Shown piece after piece: positions 8,586 to 17,642 of a stretch of DNA of 64,000 nucleotides (position 1 is its first letter; every line of letters begins with the position of its first letter). The stretch is from Methylopila sp. M107 (GTDB lineage Bacteria > Pseudomonadota > Alphaproteobacteria > Rhizobiales > Methylopilaceae), in assembly GCF_000384475.1 (NCBI RefSeq), contig NZ_ARWB01000001.1, positions 2,979,039-3,043,038 of the forward strand, given 5' to 3'. The notes beneath the pieces were generated by a model that was given only the letters and a program-made list of their open reading frames with translations, had not been told where the DNA came from and did no database searches. A program made the translations under genes and the position numbers.

Positions 8586-10061
8586 TCAGGTGCCGCAGAA
8601 CGTGCGGATCGGATCCGCGTCGCGCGCCGGCGGCGCCGCGTAGGGCGATGCGTCGGCGTCGCGCGCGAACGGGTCGGCGAGCGCGGCCGACAGAGCGCGG
8701 AACGGCGCGAGATCATCGTCCTCGACCGCGGCCCTCAGCGCGGCGTCGACGTGATGGTTCCGCGGGATGATCGCCGGGTTCGCGCGGTCCATGCGCGCGC
8801 GGCGCTCGGCCGCCGCGTCCGGCTCGGCGGCGAGGCGCTCGTGATAGCGGACGCCCCAGTCGTCGAACGCGGTCGGCTCGTCGAACAGGTCGCGCACGCC
8901 CGCGTGGTCGCGGGTTTCGGCGAATGCGCCGAGCCGGCGGAACGTCAGCGTCTGGTCGGCCCGCCCCTCGGCCATGCGGTCGAGCAGATCCTGAACGAGG
9001 TCCATATCGTCCGCGCGCTCGGTCTCGAGGCCGAGCTTGCGCCGGTAGCCCGCGACATAGGCGGCCTCGAAGGCCGGCGCGAAGCCGTCGAGCGTCGTGG
9101 TCGCTTTCGCGACCGCCTGGTCGACGTCGTCGGCGAGCAGCGGGATCAGGCTTTCGGCGAGCCGGGTCAGGTTCCAGTGCGCGATTGCGGGCTGCCGCGC
9201 GAAGGCGTAGCGACCATGCTCGTCGATCGAGCTGTAGACCGCCATCGGGTTGTACGCGTCGAGGAAGGCGCAGGGGCCGTAGTCGATCGTTTCGCCGGCT
9301 ATCGAACAATTGTCGGTGTTCATGACGCCATGCACGAAGCCGGCGTGAAGCCATTGCGCGATGAGCGCGGCCTGGCGGGCGACGACGCCTTCGAGCAACG
9401 CGAGCGCCTTGTCGGGCCGCTCGGCGGCGTCGCGGTAGTGGCGCGTCACGACATGTTCGACCAGCGCCTTCAACGCGTCGGCGTCGCGCCGGGCCGCGAA
9501 GAACTGGAACGTCCCGACCCGGATGTGGCTCGCCGCCACGCGGGTCAGCACGGCGCCCGGCAAAGCGGTTTCGCGATAGACCTGCTCGCCCGTGACGACG
9601 GCGGCGAGCGCCCGGGTGGTCGGCACGCCCAGCGCCGCCATCGCTTCGCTGACGAGATATTCGCGCAGCACCGGGCCGAGCGCCGCGCGTCCGTCGCCGC
9701 GGCGGGAGAACGGGGTCGGCCCCGCGCCTTTCAGCTGGATGTCGCGGCGCAGTCCGGCGCCGTCCACGACCTCGCCCAGCAGGATCGCCCGCCCGTCGCC
9801 GAGCTGCGGCACGAAATGGCCGAACTGGTGGCCCGCATAGGCGGTCGCGATCGGCTCGGAACCGGGAAGCACGGCGTTGCCCGCAAGGGCGTTCACGCCG
9901 TCGGCGCCCGACAGCGCCTCCGGATCGAGGCCGAGCTCGCGGGCGAGCGTCCGGTTCAGCGCCGCGAGCTTCGGCGCTCCGACCGGCGTCGGGGGCGTGC
10001 GCCGGAAGAACGTCTCCGGCAGCCGGGCGTAGCTGTTGTCGAACGGAACGCTGATGGTCAC
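8586..10061 (-). CDS. selO: protein adenylyltransferase SelO
   Basis: A 491-residue SelO (YdiU/UPF0061) pseudokinase that transfers AMP to protein hydroxyl groups and has been linked to redox homeostasis. Family marks are FDNSYARLPETFF at the N-terminus, YAGHQFGHFVPQLGDGRA, QLKGAGPTPFSRRGDGRA, and the NTDNCSIAGETIDYGPCAFLD segment that carries the metal-binding residues. It ends with CGT, the conserved penultimate cysteine that replaces selenocysteine of the eukaryotic enzymes. It converges with the hydrolase gene, whose stop is only 12 bases away. Length is typical for bacterial SelO. Confidence 0.95.
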   Translation of the reverse strand: MTISVPFDNSYARLPETFFRRTPPTPVGAPKLAALNRTLARELGLDPEALSGADGVNALAGNAVLPGSEPIATAYAGHQFGHFVPQLGDGRAILLGEVVDGAGLRRDIQLKGAGPTPFSRRGDGRAALGPVLREYLVSEAMAALGVPTTRALAAVVTGEQVYRETALPGAVLTRVAASHIRVGTFQFFAARRDADALKALVEHVVTRHYRDAAERPDKALALLEGVVARQAALIAQWLHAGFVHGVMNTDNCSIAGETIDYGPCAFLDAYNPMAVYSSIDEHGRYAFARQPAIAHWNLTRLAESLIPLLADDVDQAVAKATTTLDGFAPAFEAAYVAGYRRKLGLETERADDMDLVQDLLDRMAEGRADQTLTFRRLGAFAETRDHAGVRDLFDEPTAFDDWGVRYHERLAAEPDAAAERRARMDRANPAIIPRNHHVDAALRAAVEDDDLAPFRALSAALADPFARDADASPYAAPPARDADPIRTFCGT

Positions 10062-10185
10062 GAGACGGGCGAGGCTCCTTGGGCGCCGGGCGACGTGCGC
10101 GACGCCCGGGCTCGTCGGATATGGGGCCGCCCGGCCGGGATGTCAGCGGCGGGCGGTTCGCCGGCCGCTCGCAGGGCTTGAAGCG

Positions 10186-11235
10186 TCAGCCCTTCACGAT
10201 GCTTTCGTTCAGCTTTTTGTCGACGGTCTCGACCGTGCGGTCGATCTCGGGGTTCGGCAGGCCGATCTCATGCGAGATCAGCTTCACCAGCAGGTCGACG
10301 CGCTCGATGAAGGGCGCGCCGCCGGCGACCGCGCGCGCCGCCGAGGAGGGCTTCAGCAGGCTCTCGGCCGCCTTGGCGTATTTCTCGAACGGGACCTGGT
10401 CCTTCGGGTCGGCGCCGAGCCGGCGCGCGACCGCGTCGACATGCTCGTAGATCGACTGCGAGAGCGCGATGTCGCCATGCACCGCGTCGCGGATCGACTG
10501 GGGCTCGGTCGGCGTGATGCAGCGATAGTTGCCGGTCAGCAGCATCGACCATTTGGCGAGCGGCACGAACAGCGAGTCGAAAACTTTCAGCTTCACCGGC
10601 ACGTCCTGGCCGTCGAGCTTCACCGCGTCGATGTCGGCCTCGAGCTCCCGCAGAAGCTGGTTGTGCGCCTCGTCCGCGAAGGTTGCGGCCTTGAAGTTGG
10701 TCGGCAGGCCGACATGCAGGACGTTCGCGCCCTCCTCGGGCGGCCGGAAGGCCTGCGGGTCGGGCGAGCACAGCGAGATCAGGCCGGGCTCGAACCGCTC
10801 CCAGACGGAGGCGTTGGTGTAGGCCTCCTCGAGGTCGGAGTTTTCCAGCGCGGAGATCCGCTTGAGATAGGGCAGCGGCGGCATGTTCATGATCGACAGG
10901 CAGGGGAGCCTCGCCTCGGCGATCTTGATCATCAGCACGCGGATCGTGTGGTTGGCGTATTGCGGCTCCTGCATCGCGAGGCCCACCAGGTCGTAGCGGG
11001 AGACGTCGATGTCCTGCGGCGGGGCAGCGTCGAGCTTGCCCGGCAGATCGCGGGAGAAGATCGCCCGGTGCGTCGGCTCGTACCGCAGCTTGATGCGGAC
11101 CTCTGTGCCTTCGCTGTTGATGAGATCGGCGGTCTTCTGCCGGCACACCAACGTCACGTTGTGGCCGGCCATCAGGAACTTCGTCGCAAGCAACGAGCCG
11201 TAGGAAGCCCCAAGAATCAGGATGTTGCGAGCCAT
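10186..11235 (-). CDS. ketopantoate reductase-like NAD(P)-binding protein
   Basis: A 349-residue protein with an N-terminal Rossmann motif at residues 5-20 (ILILGASYGSLLATKFL), where the usual GxGxxG is GASYGS, followed by VTLVCRQ typical of ApbA/PanE-like enzymes. The middle segment with MNMPPLPYLKRI and the helical C-terminal domain fit the 2-dehydropantoate 2-reductase fold. It is longer than PanE (about 300 residues) and the neighbours are not pantothenate genes, so the substrate is unknown. It is transcribed in the same direction as selO, 124 bases upstream of it, and may share no promoter. Confidence 0.7.
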   Translation of the reverse strand: MARNILILGASYGSLLATKFLMAGHNVTLVCRQKTADLINSEGTEVRIKLRYEPTHRAIFSRDLPGKLDAAPPQDIDVSRYDLVGLAMQEPQYANHTIRVLMIKIAEARLPCLSIMNMPPLPYLKRISALENSDLEEAYTNASVWERFEPGLISLCSPDPQAFRPPEEGANVLHVGLPTNFKAATFADEAHNQLLRELEADIDAVKLDGQDVPVKLKVFDSLFVPLAKWSMLLTGNYRCITPTEPQSIRDAVHGDIALSQSIYEHVDAVARRLGADPKDQVPFEKYAKAAESLLKPSSAARAVAGGAPFIERVDLLVKLISHEIGLPNPEIDRTVETVDKKLNESIVKG

Positions 11236-11394
11236 GTTTCCTCAACAATGCCAGCCGGCTTCTCAGGTCGCTTCAGCATCTCAACCCTGAGTTGACTGAA
11301 GGATTTGAAGCCTGACGGTGATCGCGCCAGTCCTAATGGCATCCCAGGCGTTTGGGCAATAGCGAAGAGCTTTTGCGCGGCGCCCACTAGGGCT

Positions 11395-11585
11395 CGCGGC
11401 GCCGGGCGGGACGGGGGAGGGGAGGTTCCTCCTCCGCGAAAGCGGGGGAGGGGGACCATGCGTCAGCATGGTGGAGGGGGCGCGCTTCAGGATGAGGCTC
11501 TCGCGGAAGCGCACCCCCTACGCCCGCCCCCTCCACCGCCTCCGGCGGTCCCCTTCCCCGTGCGTTCCGCATGGAGGAGGATCAA
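11395..11585. repeat. REP-like inverted repeat, family E copy 2
   Basis: Arms of GAAAGCGGGGGAGGGGGACC with CATGCGTCAGCATGGTGGAG on one side and CCCCCTCCACCGCCTCCGGC on the other, with an internal GGTTCCTCCTCCGCG and GGAGGAGGATC. It has the same composition and architecture as 3660-3835. It lies upstream of the cobalamin riboswitch and is probably non-coding. Confidence 0.6.
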
Positions 11586-11721
11586 GAAGACCGGCGCTCA
11601 TGCGTTCGTCCCGCGCGGCGGCCGTCGGGCGGATTGTGTTTCGGAATTTTGTGCACTAGCGTTCCGACAGTCACCGGTTTGGCCGGAGGCTTCGATCACG
11701 TCGGCGCTTCGCGAGAAGCTT

Positions 11722-11924
11722 AATTGGGAACGCGGTGAGGGTGGTTCGTCCTCCAATTCCGCGGCTGTCCCTGCAACTGTAAGCGGCGAGTTCGATGCGC
11801 GCCGGAAGGCACTGGGCGAAAGCCCGGACGCCTCCTGCCACTGAGACAGGTTCCCCGCGACGGGAACAGTCTTGGGAAGGCAAGCGCATCGGGCGATGAC
11901 CCGCGAGCCAGGAGACCTGCCGAC
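11722..11924 (+). ncRNA. cobalamin (B12) riboswitch
   Basis: The conserved elements of the adenosylcobalamin aptamer occur in the right order: GGGAACGCGGTG at the 5' end, CCGCGGCTGTCCCTGCAACTG in the middle, AAGGCACTGG with GAAAGCC, then GAAGGCAAGCG, GATGACCCGCGAGCCAGGAG and ACCTGCC (the B12 box, about 11905-11922). It lies 186 bases upstream of a TonB-dependent receptor gene on the same strand, so B12 should repress that gene. Limits are set by eye to within about ten bases. Confidence 0.93.
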
Positions 11925-12109
11925 GTCTGATCGCTCTTGCCGCGGCCCAGGGGGTGGCCGGGGCGCGGCTTCGTCCGTCTGAGCGACAACGGTGCGGCTG
12001 GGGCCGCATCGGTTCGTTTGGGCCGGAGCGAATGCGCCGAACCGTCCCAGACGCGCCGACCGTCGCAAGCGGGCCCCCGCCGGAGTCGTGGCGCTCCGGG
12101 GACGAGTAG

Positions 12110-14389
12110 TTGAATTACACAGCGGAACTGCGTCTGGCGCTCGCAATCGCGGCGGGCCTCGGGCTGTGCGCGCCTGCGCGCGCTCAGGATGACGCCGGCG
12201 CCGACGGCGAGGCGACGCAGCTCGAGACCATCACGGTCACGGGGACGAAGCCCGAGCTGAAGGGCGTCCTGTCGCCCGGCGAGGTGTCGGTCGTCTATCC
12301 GGACGACGTGAAGGGCGAGCACAAGGCGCTGCCCGACCTGCTCGACCAGATCCCCGGCGTCTGGGCCCGGAGGGTCGCGGGCACCGGCCAGTATACGACG
12401 GCGAGCATTCGCGGCTCTTCGCCGAGCCAGGTGAACATCTACATCGACGGCGTGCCGTACAACACGGCGAGCGAGTCCGCGACGGACCTCTCGACCATTC
12501 CAATGTCGAACGTCGAGCGCGTCGAGGTCTATCGCGGCACGACGCCGGCGCGGTTCTCCGGCGCGCCGCTCGGCGGCGCCATCAACATCGTGACCAAGCG
12601 GCCGGACGCGGCGAAAACCAGCGTCTCGGCCGGCGCGCGCTCGTTCGGCGGGCGGCAGGCCTCGGGCAGCGTGAGCGCGCCGCTGCTCGGCGGTTCCGTG
12701 CTGTTCGGCGTCGACGCCGAGGAAAGCAAAGGCGACTTCAAGTATAGAAACTACACGGTGAGAGACCTTCGGGCGATCACCTTTCCGGACGGCGCGAAGC
12801 CGGACGATCCGGGTCTTCCGGTCAACAGGAGACGGTTGAACAACGCCTATGAGAAAGCCAACGGCGTTCTCAAATGGCAGAACGACAACCTGTTCGCGAA
12901 GTGGTCCTACAACGAGATGGAGCGCTTCATGCCGACGCGCGTCTCGCCATACAACTGGTCATGGGAAGACGCCGAAGGCGACCCCGGCATCGGGAGCCAG
13001 CGTCGCCGCCAGCGCATCGCGGAGCACAACGGCGCGGTCGGCTGGCGCGAGACCTATGGCGACCTGTCGCTTGGGCTGACCGGCACGTTCATGGACCAGT
13101 CGAAGCGCTACCGGAACCTCGACGCCTTCGCGAACCAGGGCGTCGGAACACTCTGGTCGGACTACCGCACGAGACGCTACGGGATCGCGGGCGACGCCGG
13201 CTACGAGTTTGGCAAGGAGGGACCGCTCGGCCACAGGTTCGAGGTCCACGCCGAGTATCTGCGGGAGACGCTCTACGCCGACGCCAACGACCGCATCTCC
13301 TCGAGCGGCTACGAGACCGACCTGTTCACGCGCTTTCCGCGAGAACGCGGCACGATCCAGGCGCAGGACACGATCACCATCCGCCCGCTCGGCGACCTGC
13401 AGATCACGCCGGTCGGCCGCCTGGAGAAGCTGCAGGGCCCCATCCTCGGCAGCCGCCTGTCGCCGCTCGGCGGGGCCGAGGGCGACTATGGCTGGAAGCC
13501 GACCCATGGGCTGAGCGCCAAGAAGCAGCTGCTCGACGGCTGGGAAGCATTCGCCAATACCGGCACGTATAACCGGTATCCGAGCTTCTACGAGATCTAC
13601 GGCGACGGCGTCTATATTTCGCCCAACATCGACAGCGCCGGCAGGGTGCGGCAGCTCAAGCGCGAACACGGCCGCAACTTCGACGCCGGCCTCGGCTGGA
13701 CGGGCGCGCTCGCGGGCGACTGGAAGGGCGGCTTCCGGCTGACCTATTTCCAGCGCAAGACCCAGGACGCGATCACCTTCTTCGAGACGCCCGTCGGCTC
13801 GAAATACATCAATTCCGGCACGACCTTCACGCGCGGGCTGGAGTTCGAGGGGAACATCGCCTTCGGCGACCGGGCGGACCTGCATCTCGCAGGCACGGTG
13901 CAGGAGGGCCGCTACGTCAAGGGCACCTACTACACGTTCGGCGCGATCGACGCGGCCGAGCGCGTCGACGGCAAGCTGAAGGTCCTGCAGATCCCGGACT
14001 TCAGCGCCAACGCGCGGCTCAACCTGCACTTCCTGGACGGCGCGCTCACCACGTTCGCCGAGGTGCGCCACGTCGGCAACGTCTACTACGCCCAGTTTTC
14101 CGACGGGCAGACCTATGACGAGCCGCTGACGACCATCGACGTCGGAGCGCATTACAAATTCCAGAACGGTCTGAAGACCTCTGCCGGCGTGATCGACATG
14201 TTCGATCGGGGCCCGAAGCAGAGAATGAGCGACTATCAGAAGCTCATCTACGACTACTGCACGCCGAGCGCATCGAACGACTGCATGGATCCGAACACAT
14301 GGCCGCAATATCGAAAAAACATGCGGCCTAACGTGTCCTATCCGCAGCAGGGCCGCACGCTCTACCTCTCAGCTGGAATGACGTTCTGA
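12110..14389 (+). CDS. btuB: TonB-dependent receptor, predicted B12 transporter
   Basis: A 759-residue outer-membrane receptor. A signal peptide ending around APARAQD is followed by a TonB-box-like ETITVTG (about 39-45), a plug domain with LLDQIPGVWARRVAG, IRGSSPSQVNIYIDGVPYN and VERVEVYRGTTPARF, then a C-terminal beta-barrel ending in phenylalanine. The start codon is TTG, forced by an in-frame TAG just before it, and GGGGACGAG upstream could serve as ribosome site. The cobalamin riboswitch directly upstream argues for corrinoid import. Two secreted proteins and a BtuF-like protein follow on the same strand. Confidence 0.85.
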   Translation: MNYTAELRLALAIAAGLGLCAPARAQDDAGADGEATQLETITVTGTKPELKGVLSPGEVSVVYPDDVKGEHKALPDLLDQIPGVWARRVAGTGQYTTASIRGSSPSQVNIYIDGVPYNTASESATDLSTIPMSNVERVEVYRGTTPARFSGAPLGGAINIVTKRPDAAKTSVSAGARSFGGRQASGSVSAPLLGGSVLFGVDAEESKGDFKYRNYTVRDLRAITFPDGAKPDDPGLPVNRRRLNNAYEKANGVLKWQNDNLFAKWSYNEMERFMPTRVSPYNWSWEDAEGDPGIGSQRRRQRIAEHNGAVGWRETYGDLSLGLTGTFMDQSKRYRNLDAFANQGVGTLWSDYRTRRYGIAGDAGYEFGKEGPLGHRFEVHAEYLRETLYADANDRISSSGYETDLFTRFPRERGTIQAQDTITIRPLGDLQITPVGRLEKLQGPILGSRLSPLGGAEGDYGWKPTHGLSAKKQLLDGWEAFANTGTYNRYPSFYEIYGDGVYISPNIDSAGRVRQLKREHGRNFDAGLGWTGALAGDWKGGFRLTYFQRKTQDAITFFETPVGSKYINSGTTFTRGLEFEGNIAFGDRADLHLAGTVQEGRYVKGTYYTFGAIDAAERVDGKLKVLQIPDFSANARLNLHFLDGALTTFAEVRHVGNVYYAQFSDGQTYDEPLTTIDVGAHYKFQNGLKTSAGVIDMFDRGPKQRMSDYQKLIYDYCTPSASNDCMDPNTWPQYRKNMRPNVSYPQQGRTLYLSAGMTF

Positions 14390-14464
14390 GCGGCGGACGG
14401 CTTTCGCGCGTCACGGCCCAGCGGTTTCCAACACCCGACTCGCAACAACTAGTGGAGATACACA

Positions 14465-15883
14465 ATGTCGACCAGTCTTCCGTTTCGTTCGAACGCTGGA
14501 CCCGCGGCCGGGCGGTCCCGCACGGGGCTCATCCGAACCGCCATCGCGGCGGGCTTCGCGGCGCTGGGCTTCGGCCTGTCGTCGGCGCCGGCGGCGGCCG
14601 ACGGCTACGCCGCCTACACGGTCTACACCTATAACGGCACGCCGCGCGGCATGGCCGGCCGCATCCGGGACAGCGGCGGAAGCTCGATCACGCCGATCCG
14701 CAACCTGAAGACCGGCCTCAACGCCGACCCGCAGGTCGAGGGCGTGACGCTGAGCGGCGGCGGACTGCGCATCGCCGTCACCAACCGCGTCGCGCCTCCC
14801 GGCGCCGTGCCGCCGACGAACATCTACAACGCGACGCCGGCCGGTACGTCCCCGTCGCTGTTCGCCCCGACATGGACGAACGTCCGGAACATGTACGGCC
14901 TCGTGCGGGTCGGCTCCTATCTCTACGCGCTCGACTACGACAACGCCCGCGTGGTCGAGATCAACCCGACGAACTTCACGCAGACCGGCGTCACCTACAC
15001 GTTGCCGGCGAGCCTGACGCCGAGCGGCTACGTCGCGCACGCCCAGGCGATCACCGAGATCGGCGGCAAGCTCTACGGGCTGTTCACCTTCGCGGACAGC
15101 TCGTGGTCGTCCTACGCGAACAGCATGGTGGTGCGCTTCACCCTCACGGGCGGCAGCTCGATCACGGTCGGCGCGAACGACCGCAACAGCGGCTTCGTCG
15201 GCAACGGCTTCAAGCTCGCGGTGAACGGGGCGGATCTCTATGTCGCGGGATTGGGCGGCGCCCAGGTCGGGGGAAGCTACAACGTCAACTCGAAGCTGCA
15301 GAAGATCGCCCACGGCGCCGTCAACCTCACCACCGCGACGGTGACGAACGTGCTCGCGCCGAGCGCGGCCAACCCGTACGAGATCCGCGACATCAGCTTC
15401 AAGGGATCTACCGCCTACGTGCTGTGGGGCGCCTATGACAGCGGCTTCCAGATGAGGGGTAAGCTGACCAGCACCACGAACTACACCAGCTTCACGACCA
15501 TCAACAGCTTCACGGCCGGCGCGCCGGGCTACTACTGGGCGGCGCAATACACGCCGGAGAACGACCGCATCTGGTTCGTGCGCGGCAACCAGATCCTGGT
15601 CTACACGGCCGCGAGCCCGGCCACGCCCGCGGCCACGCTCTCGCTGACGGCCGGCAGCCTGATCTCGACCGGCGACGGCTACGACAACATCAACGACTTC
15701 ACCTATGTCGGCGCGACCTCCGGCGCCGCCGTTGCGATCCGCGGCTATCGCTCGCCGACGCAGATCTCCCAGAGCCCGCGCGGACAGGCGGCGCGCGAGA
15801 TCGCGCAAGGCCGTCCCGAACTGACGCCTGCGGAGCGGCGGCAGGTCGAGCAGGAACTGTCGCGATCGTCGACCGGCCAGTGA
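14465..15883 (+). CDS. secreted propeller-like protein of unknown function, B12 locus (copy 1)
   Basis: A 472-residue protein with an N-terminal signal sequence (about residues 20-46, ending APAAADG). I do not recognise the family by name. The mature part contains repeated strand pairs of the kind seen in beta-propeller blades, for example YLYALDYDNARVVEIN, KLYGLFTF, DLYVAGLGG, AYVLWGAYDSG and RIWFVRGNQILVY, giving perhaps six or seven blades. A charged helical tail (RGQAAREIAQGRPELTPAER) ends the protein. There is no lipobox. It lies 75 bases after the B12-regulated receptor gene and is followed by a close paralogue, so a role in corrinoid capture at the cell surface or periplasm is a reasonable inference, not a demonstration. 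Confidence 0.72.
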   Translation: MSTSLPFRSNAGPAAGRSRTGLIRTAIAAGFAALGFGLSSAPAAADGYAAYTVYTYNGTPRGMAGRIRDSGGSSITPIRNLKTGLNADPQVEGVTLSGGGLRIAVTNRVAPPGAVPPTNIYNATPAGTSPSLFAPTWTNVRNMYGLVRVGSYLYALDYDNARVVEINPTNFTQTGVTYTLPASLTPSGYVAHAQAITEIGGKLYGLFTFADSSWSSYANSMVVRFTLTGGSSITVGANDRNSGFVGNGFKLAVNGADLYVAGLGGAQVGGSYNVNSKLQKIAHGAVNLTTATVTNVLAPSAANPYEIRDISFKGSTAYVLWGAYDSGFQMRGKLTSTTNYTSFTTINSFTAGAPGYYWAAQYTPENDRIWFVRGNQILVYTAASPATPAATLSLTAGSLISTGDGYDNINDFTYVGATSGAAVAIRGYRSPTQISQSPRGQAAREIAQGRPELTPAERRQVEQELSRSSTGQ

Positions 15884-15933
15884 GGCCCGCCCGACCGTAG
15901 GCGCCGCCCCGGCGCGAAAACCTCCCGAGAGAT

Positions 15934-15967
15934 GCGCTGCGGCGTCCGTTCCGGACAGCCGCAGCGC
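15934..15967 (+). other. intercistronic hairpin between the two paralogues
   Basis: GCGCTGCGGC and GCCGCAGCGC form a perfect 10-bp stem with a 14-base loop in the 128 bases between the two propeller-like genes. No T tract follows, so it may stabilise or process the mRNA rather than terminate it. Confidence 0.5.
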
Positions 15968-16011
15968 CGTAAGACATCACGCCCTCAAGCCAAGCAAGGG
16001 AACAACCGAAC

Positions 16012-17448
16012 ATGACGACGGATCTCGCGGACGACGCCCTGGCGCGCATCGCACGGAATTTCATGGCTTCGCTCCGGACCGGCGCACTGGCGCGGCGGGC
16101 GCTTGTCGCGCTCGCTGCGCTCGGCCTCGCGGCCGCGCCGTCCCTCGCGAGCGCGCAGAACGCTCAGAACAGCTATGCGGCCTATACGGTCTACACTTAT
16201 GTCGGCGGACCGAAGGGCATGGCCGGCCGCATCCGGGACGGCGGAGGAAGCGCCGTCACCCCGATCCGCAACCTGAAGACCGGCCTCAACGCCGACCCGC
16301 AGGTGGAAGGGCTGATGTCGGACGCCGGCAAAGCGCGGATCGCCGTGACCAACCGCGTCGCGGCGCCCGGCGCGGTCGGGCCGACAGCCATCTACAATGC
16401 GGCGTCCGCCTCGAACCCGGCGCCGCTGTTCACCCGCAGCTGGACCAATGTGCGGAACATGTCCGGCCTCGTGAGAGCCGGCAAATATCTCTATGCGCTC
16501 GACTATGACAACGCCCGGGTGGTCGAGATCAACCGGTCGAACTTCAAGGAGACCGGCGTCACCTATACGCTGCCGGCCGATCTCGTCCCGAAGGGGTTTG
16601 CGGCCTACGGGCAGGCGATCGTCGAGATCGACGGGACGCTGTTCGGGCTGTTCACCTTCACGGACAGCGCCTTCGCGACCTACAGGGAAAGCCTGCTGGT
16701 CCGCTTCACGATCAAGGGCGGAAGCTCGATCAAGGTGGGGAAACAGGACGTCAACAAGAAGCTGGTCAAGAACGCCTTCGCGCTCGCGGTCAGCGGGTCC
16801 GACCTCTATGTCGCGGGCATCGGCGGGGCGCAGAGCGGCGGCGCCTACAATCCGGCCTCGCGCCTGCAGAAGATCACGTACGGGGCGAAGAACCTGAAGA
16901 AGGCGGAAGTCACGGACGTGCTCGCCCCGAGCGCCCAGAACCCCTACGAGATCCGCGACGTCAGCTTCAAGGGATCGACCGCCTACATCCTTCTCGGCGC
17001 CTATGACGCGGGCTTCACGCTGCGGGGCAAGCTCGTCAGCACCAAGGATTTCGCGAGCCTCAAGACGATCAACGACTTCACCTCCGGCGCGCCGGGCTAC
17101 TTCTGGGCGGCGCAGTACACGGCCGAAAACGACCGCATCTGGTTTGGGCGCGGAAGCGAGATCCTGGTCTACGACGCCTCGAGCACGGCGACGCCCGCGG
17201 CGACGCTCGCCCTGAAGCCCGGCAGCCTGATCTCGACGGGCGACGTCTATGACAACATCAACGACTTCGCATTCGTCGGCGCCAAGGGGTCGACCAAGTC
17301 GATCCGCGGCTATCGTTCGCCCACGCAGCTCTCCCAGAGCCCGCGCGCGCAGGCGGCCCGCGCGATCGCCGAGGGCCGGCCGGAACTGACCGCCGACGAA
17401 CGCCGTCGCGTGGACGAGGCCCTGTCCGGCGCGCCCGCGGGCCGGTGA
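16012..17448 (+). CDS. secreted propeller-like protein of unknown function, B12 locus (copy 2)
   Basis: A 478-residue paralogue of the protein at 14465-15883, strongly similar along its whole length: shared segments include AAYTVYTY, KGMAGRIRD, NLKTGLNADPQVEG, LYALDYDNARVVEIN, NPYEIRD and DNINDF. The signal sequence is around residues 18-49 (ends SLASAQN); a start at the ATG at 16063 is also possible. The C-terminal tail with SPTQLSQSPRAQAARAIAEG is conserved too. Copy 2 is richer in lysine (for example KKLVKNAF, KNLKKAE) than copy 1, so the pair seems to be diverging rather than newly duplicated. Confidence 0.72.
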   Translation: MTTDLADDALARIARNFMASLRTGALARRALVALAALGLAAAPSLASAQNAQNSYAAYTVYTYVGGPKGMAGRIRDGGGSAVTPIRNLKTGLNADPQVEGLMSDAGKARIAVTNRVAAPGAVGPTAIYNAASASNPAPLFTRSWTNVRNMSGLVRAGKYLYALDYDNARVVEINRSNFKETGVTYTLPADLVPKGFAAYGQAIVEIDGTLFGLFTFTDSAFATYRESLLVRFTIKGGSSIKVGKQDVNKKLVKNAFALAVSGSDLYVAGIGGAQSGGAYNPASRLQKITYGAKNLKKAEVTDVLAPSAQNPYEIRDVSFKGSTAYILLGAYDAGFTLRGKLVSTKDFASLKTINDFTSGAPGYFWAAQYTAENDRIWFGRGSEILVYDASSTATPAATLALKPGSLISTGDVYDNINDFAFVGAKGSTKSIRGYRSPTQLSQSPRAQAARAIAEGRPELTADERRRVDEALSGAPAGR

Positions 17449-17642
17449 GGCCGCCGCCTTCACCTCTCCCCGGCGGGGAGAGGTGAAGATCGGCGCCCGG
17501 TTCTGAAGTGATGAGCGGCGCGCTGGCGCTCCAATTGAATGGGCGGCGCGAGCGGCAGATGCTGACGAGCGCCGCTTCATCTGAACAGCGCCTCCGCTGG
17601 GGAGGCGGAATGGGCGTCCGAACGTGCGCAAGAGGAGGCCTG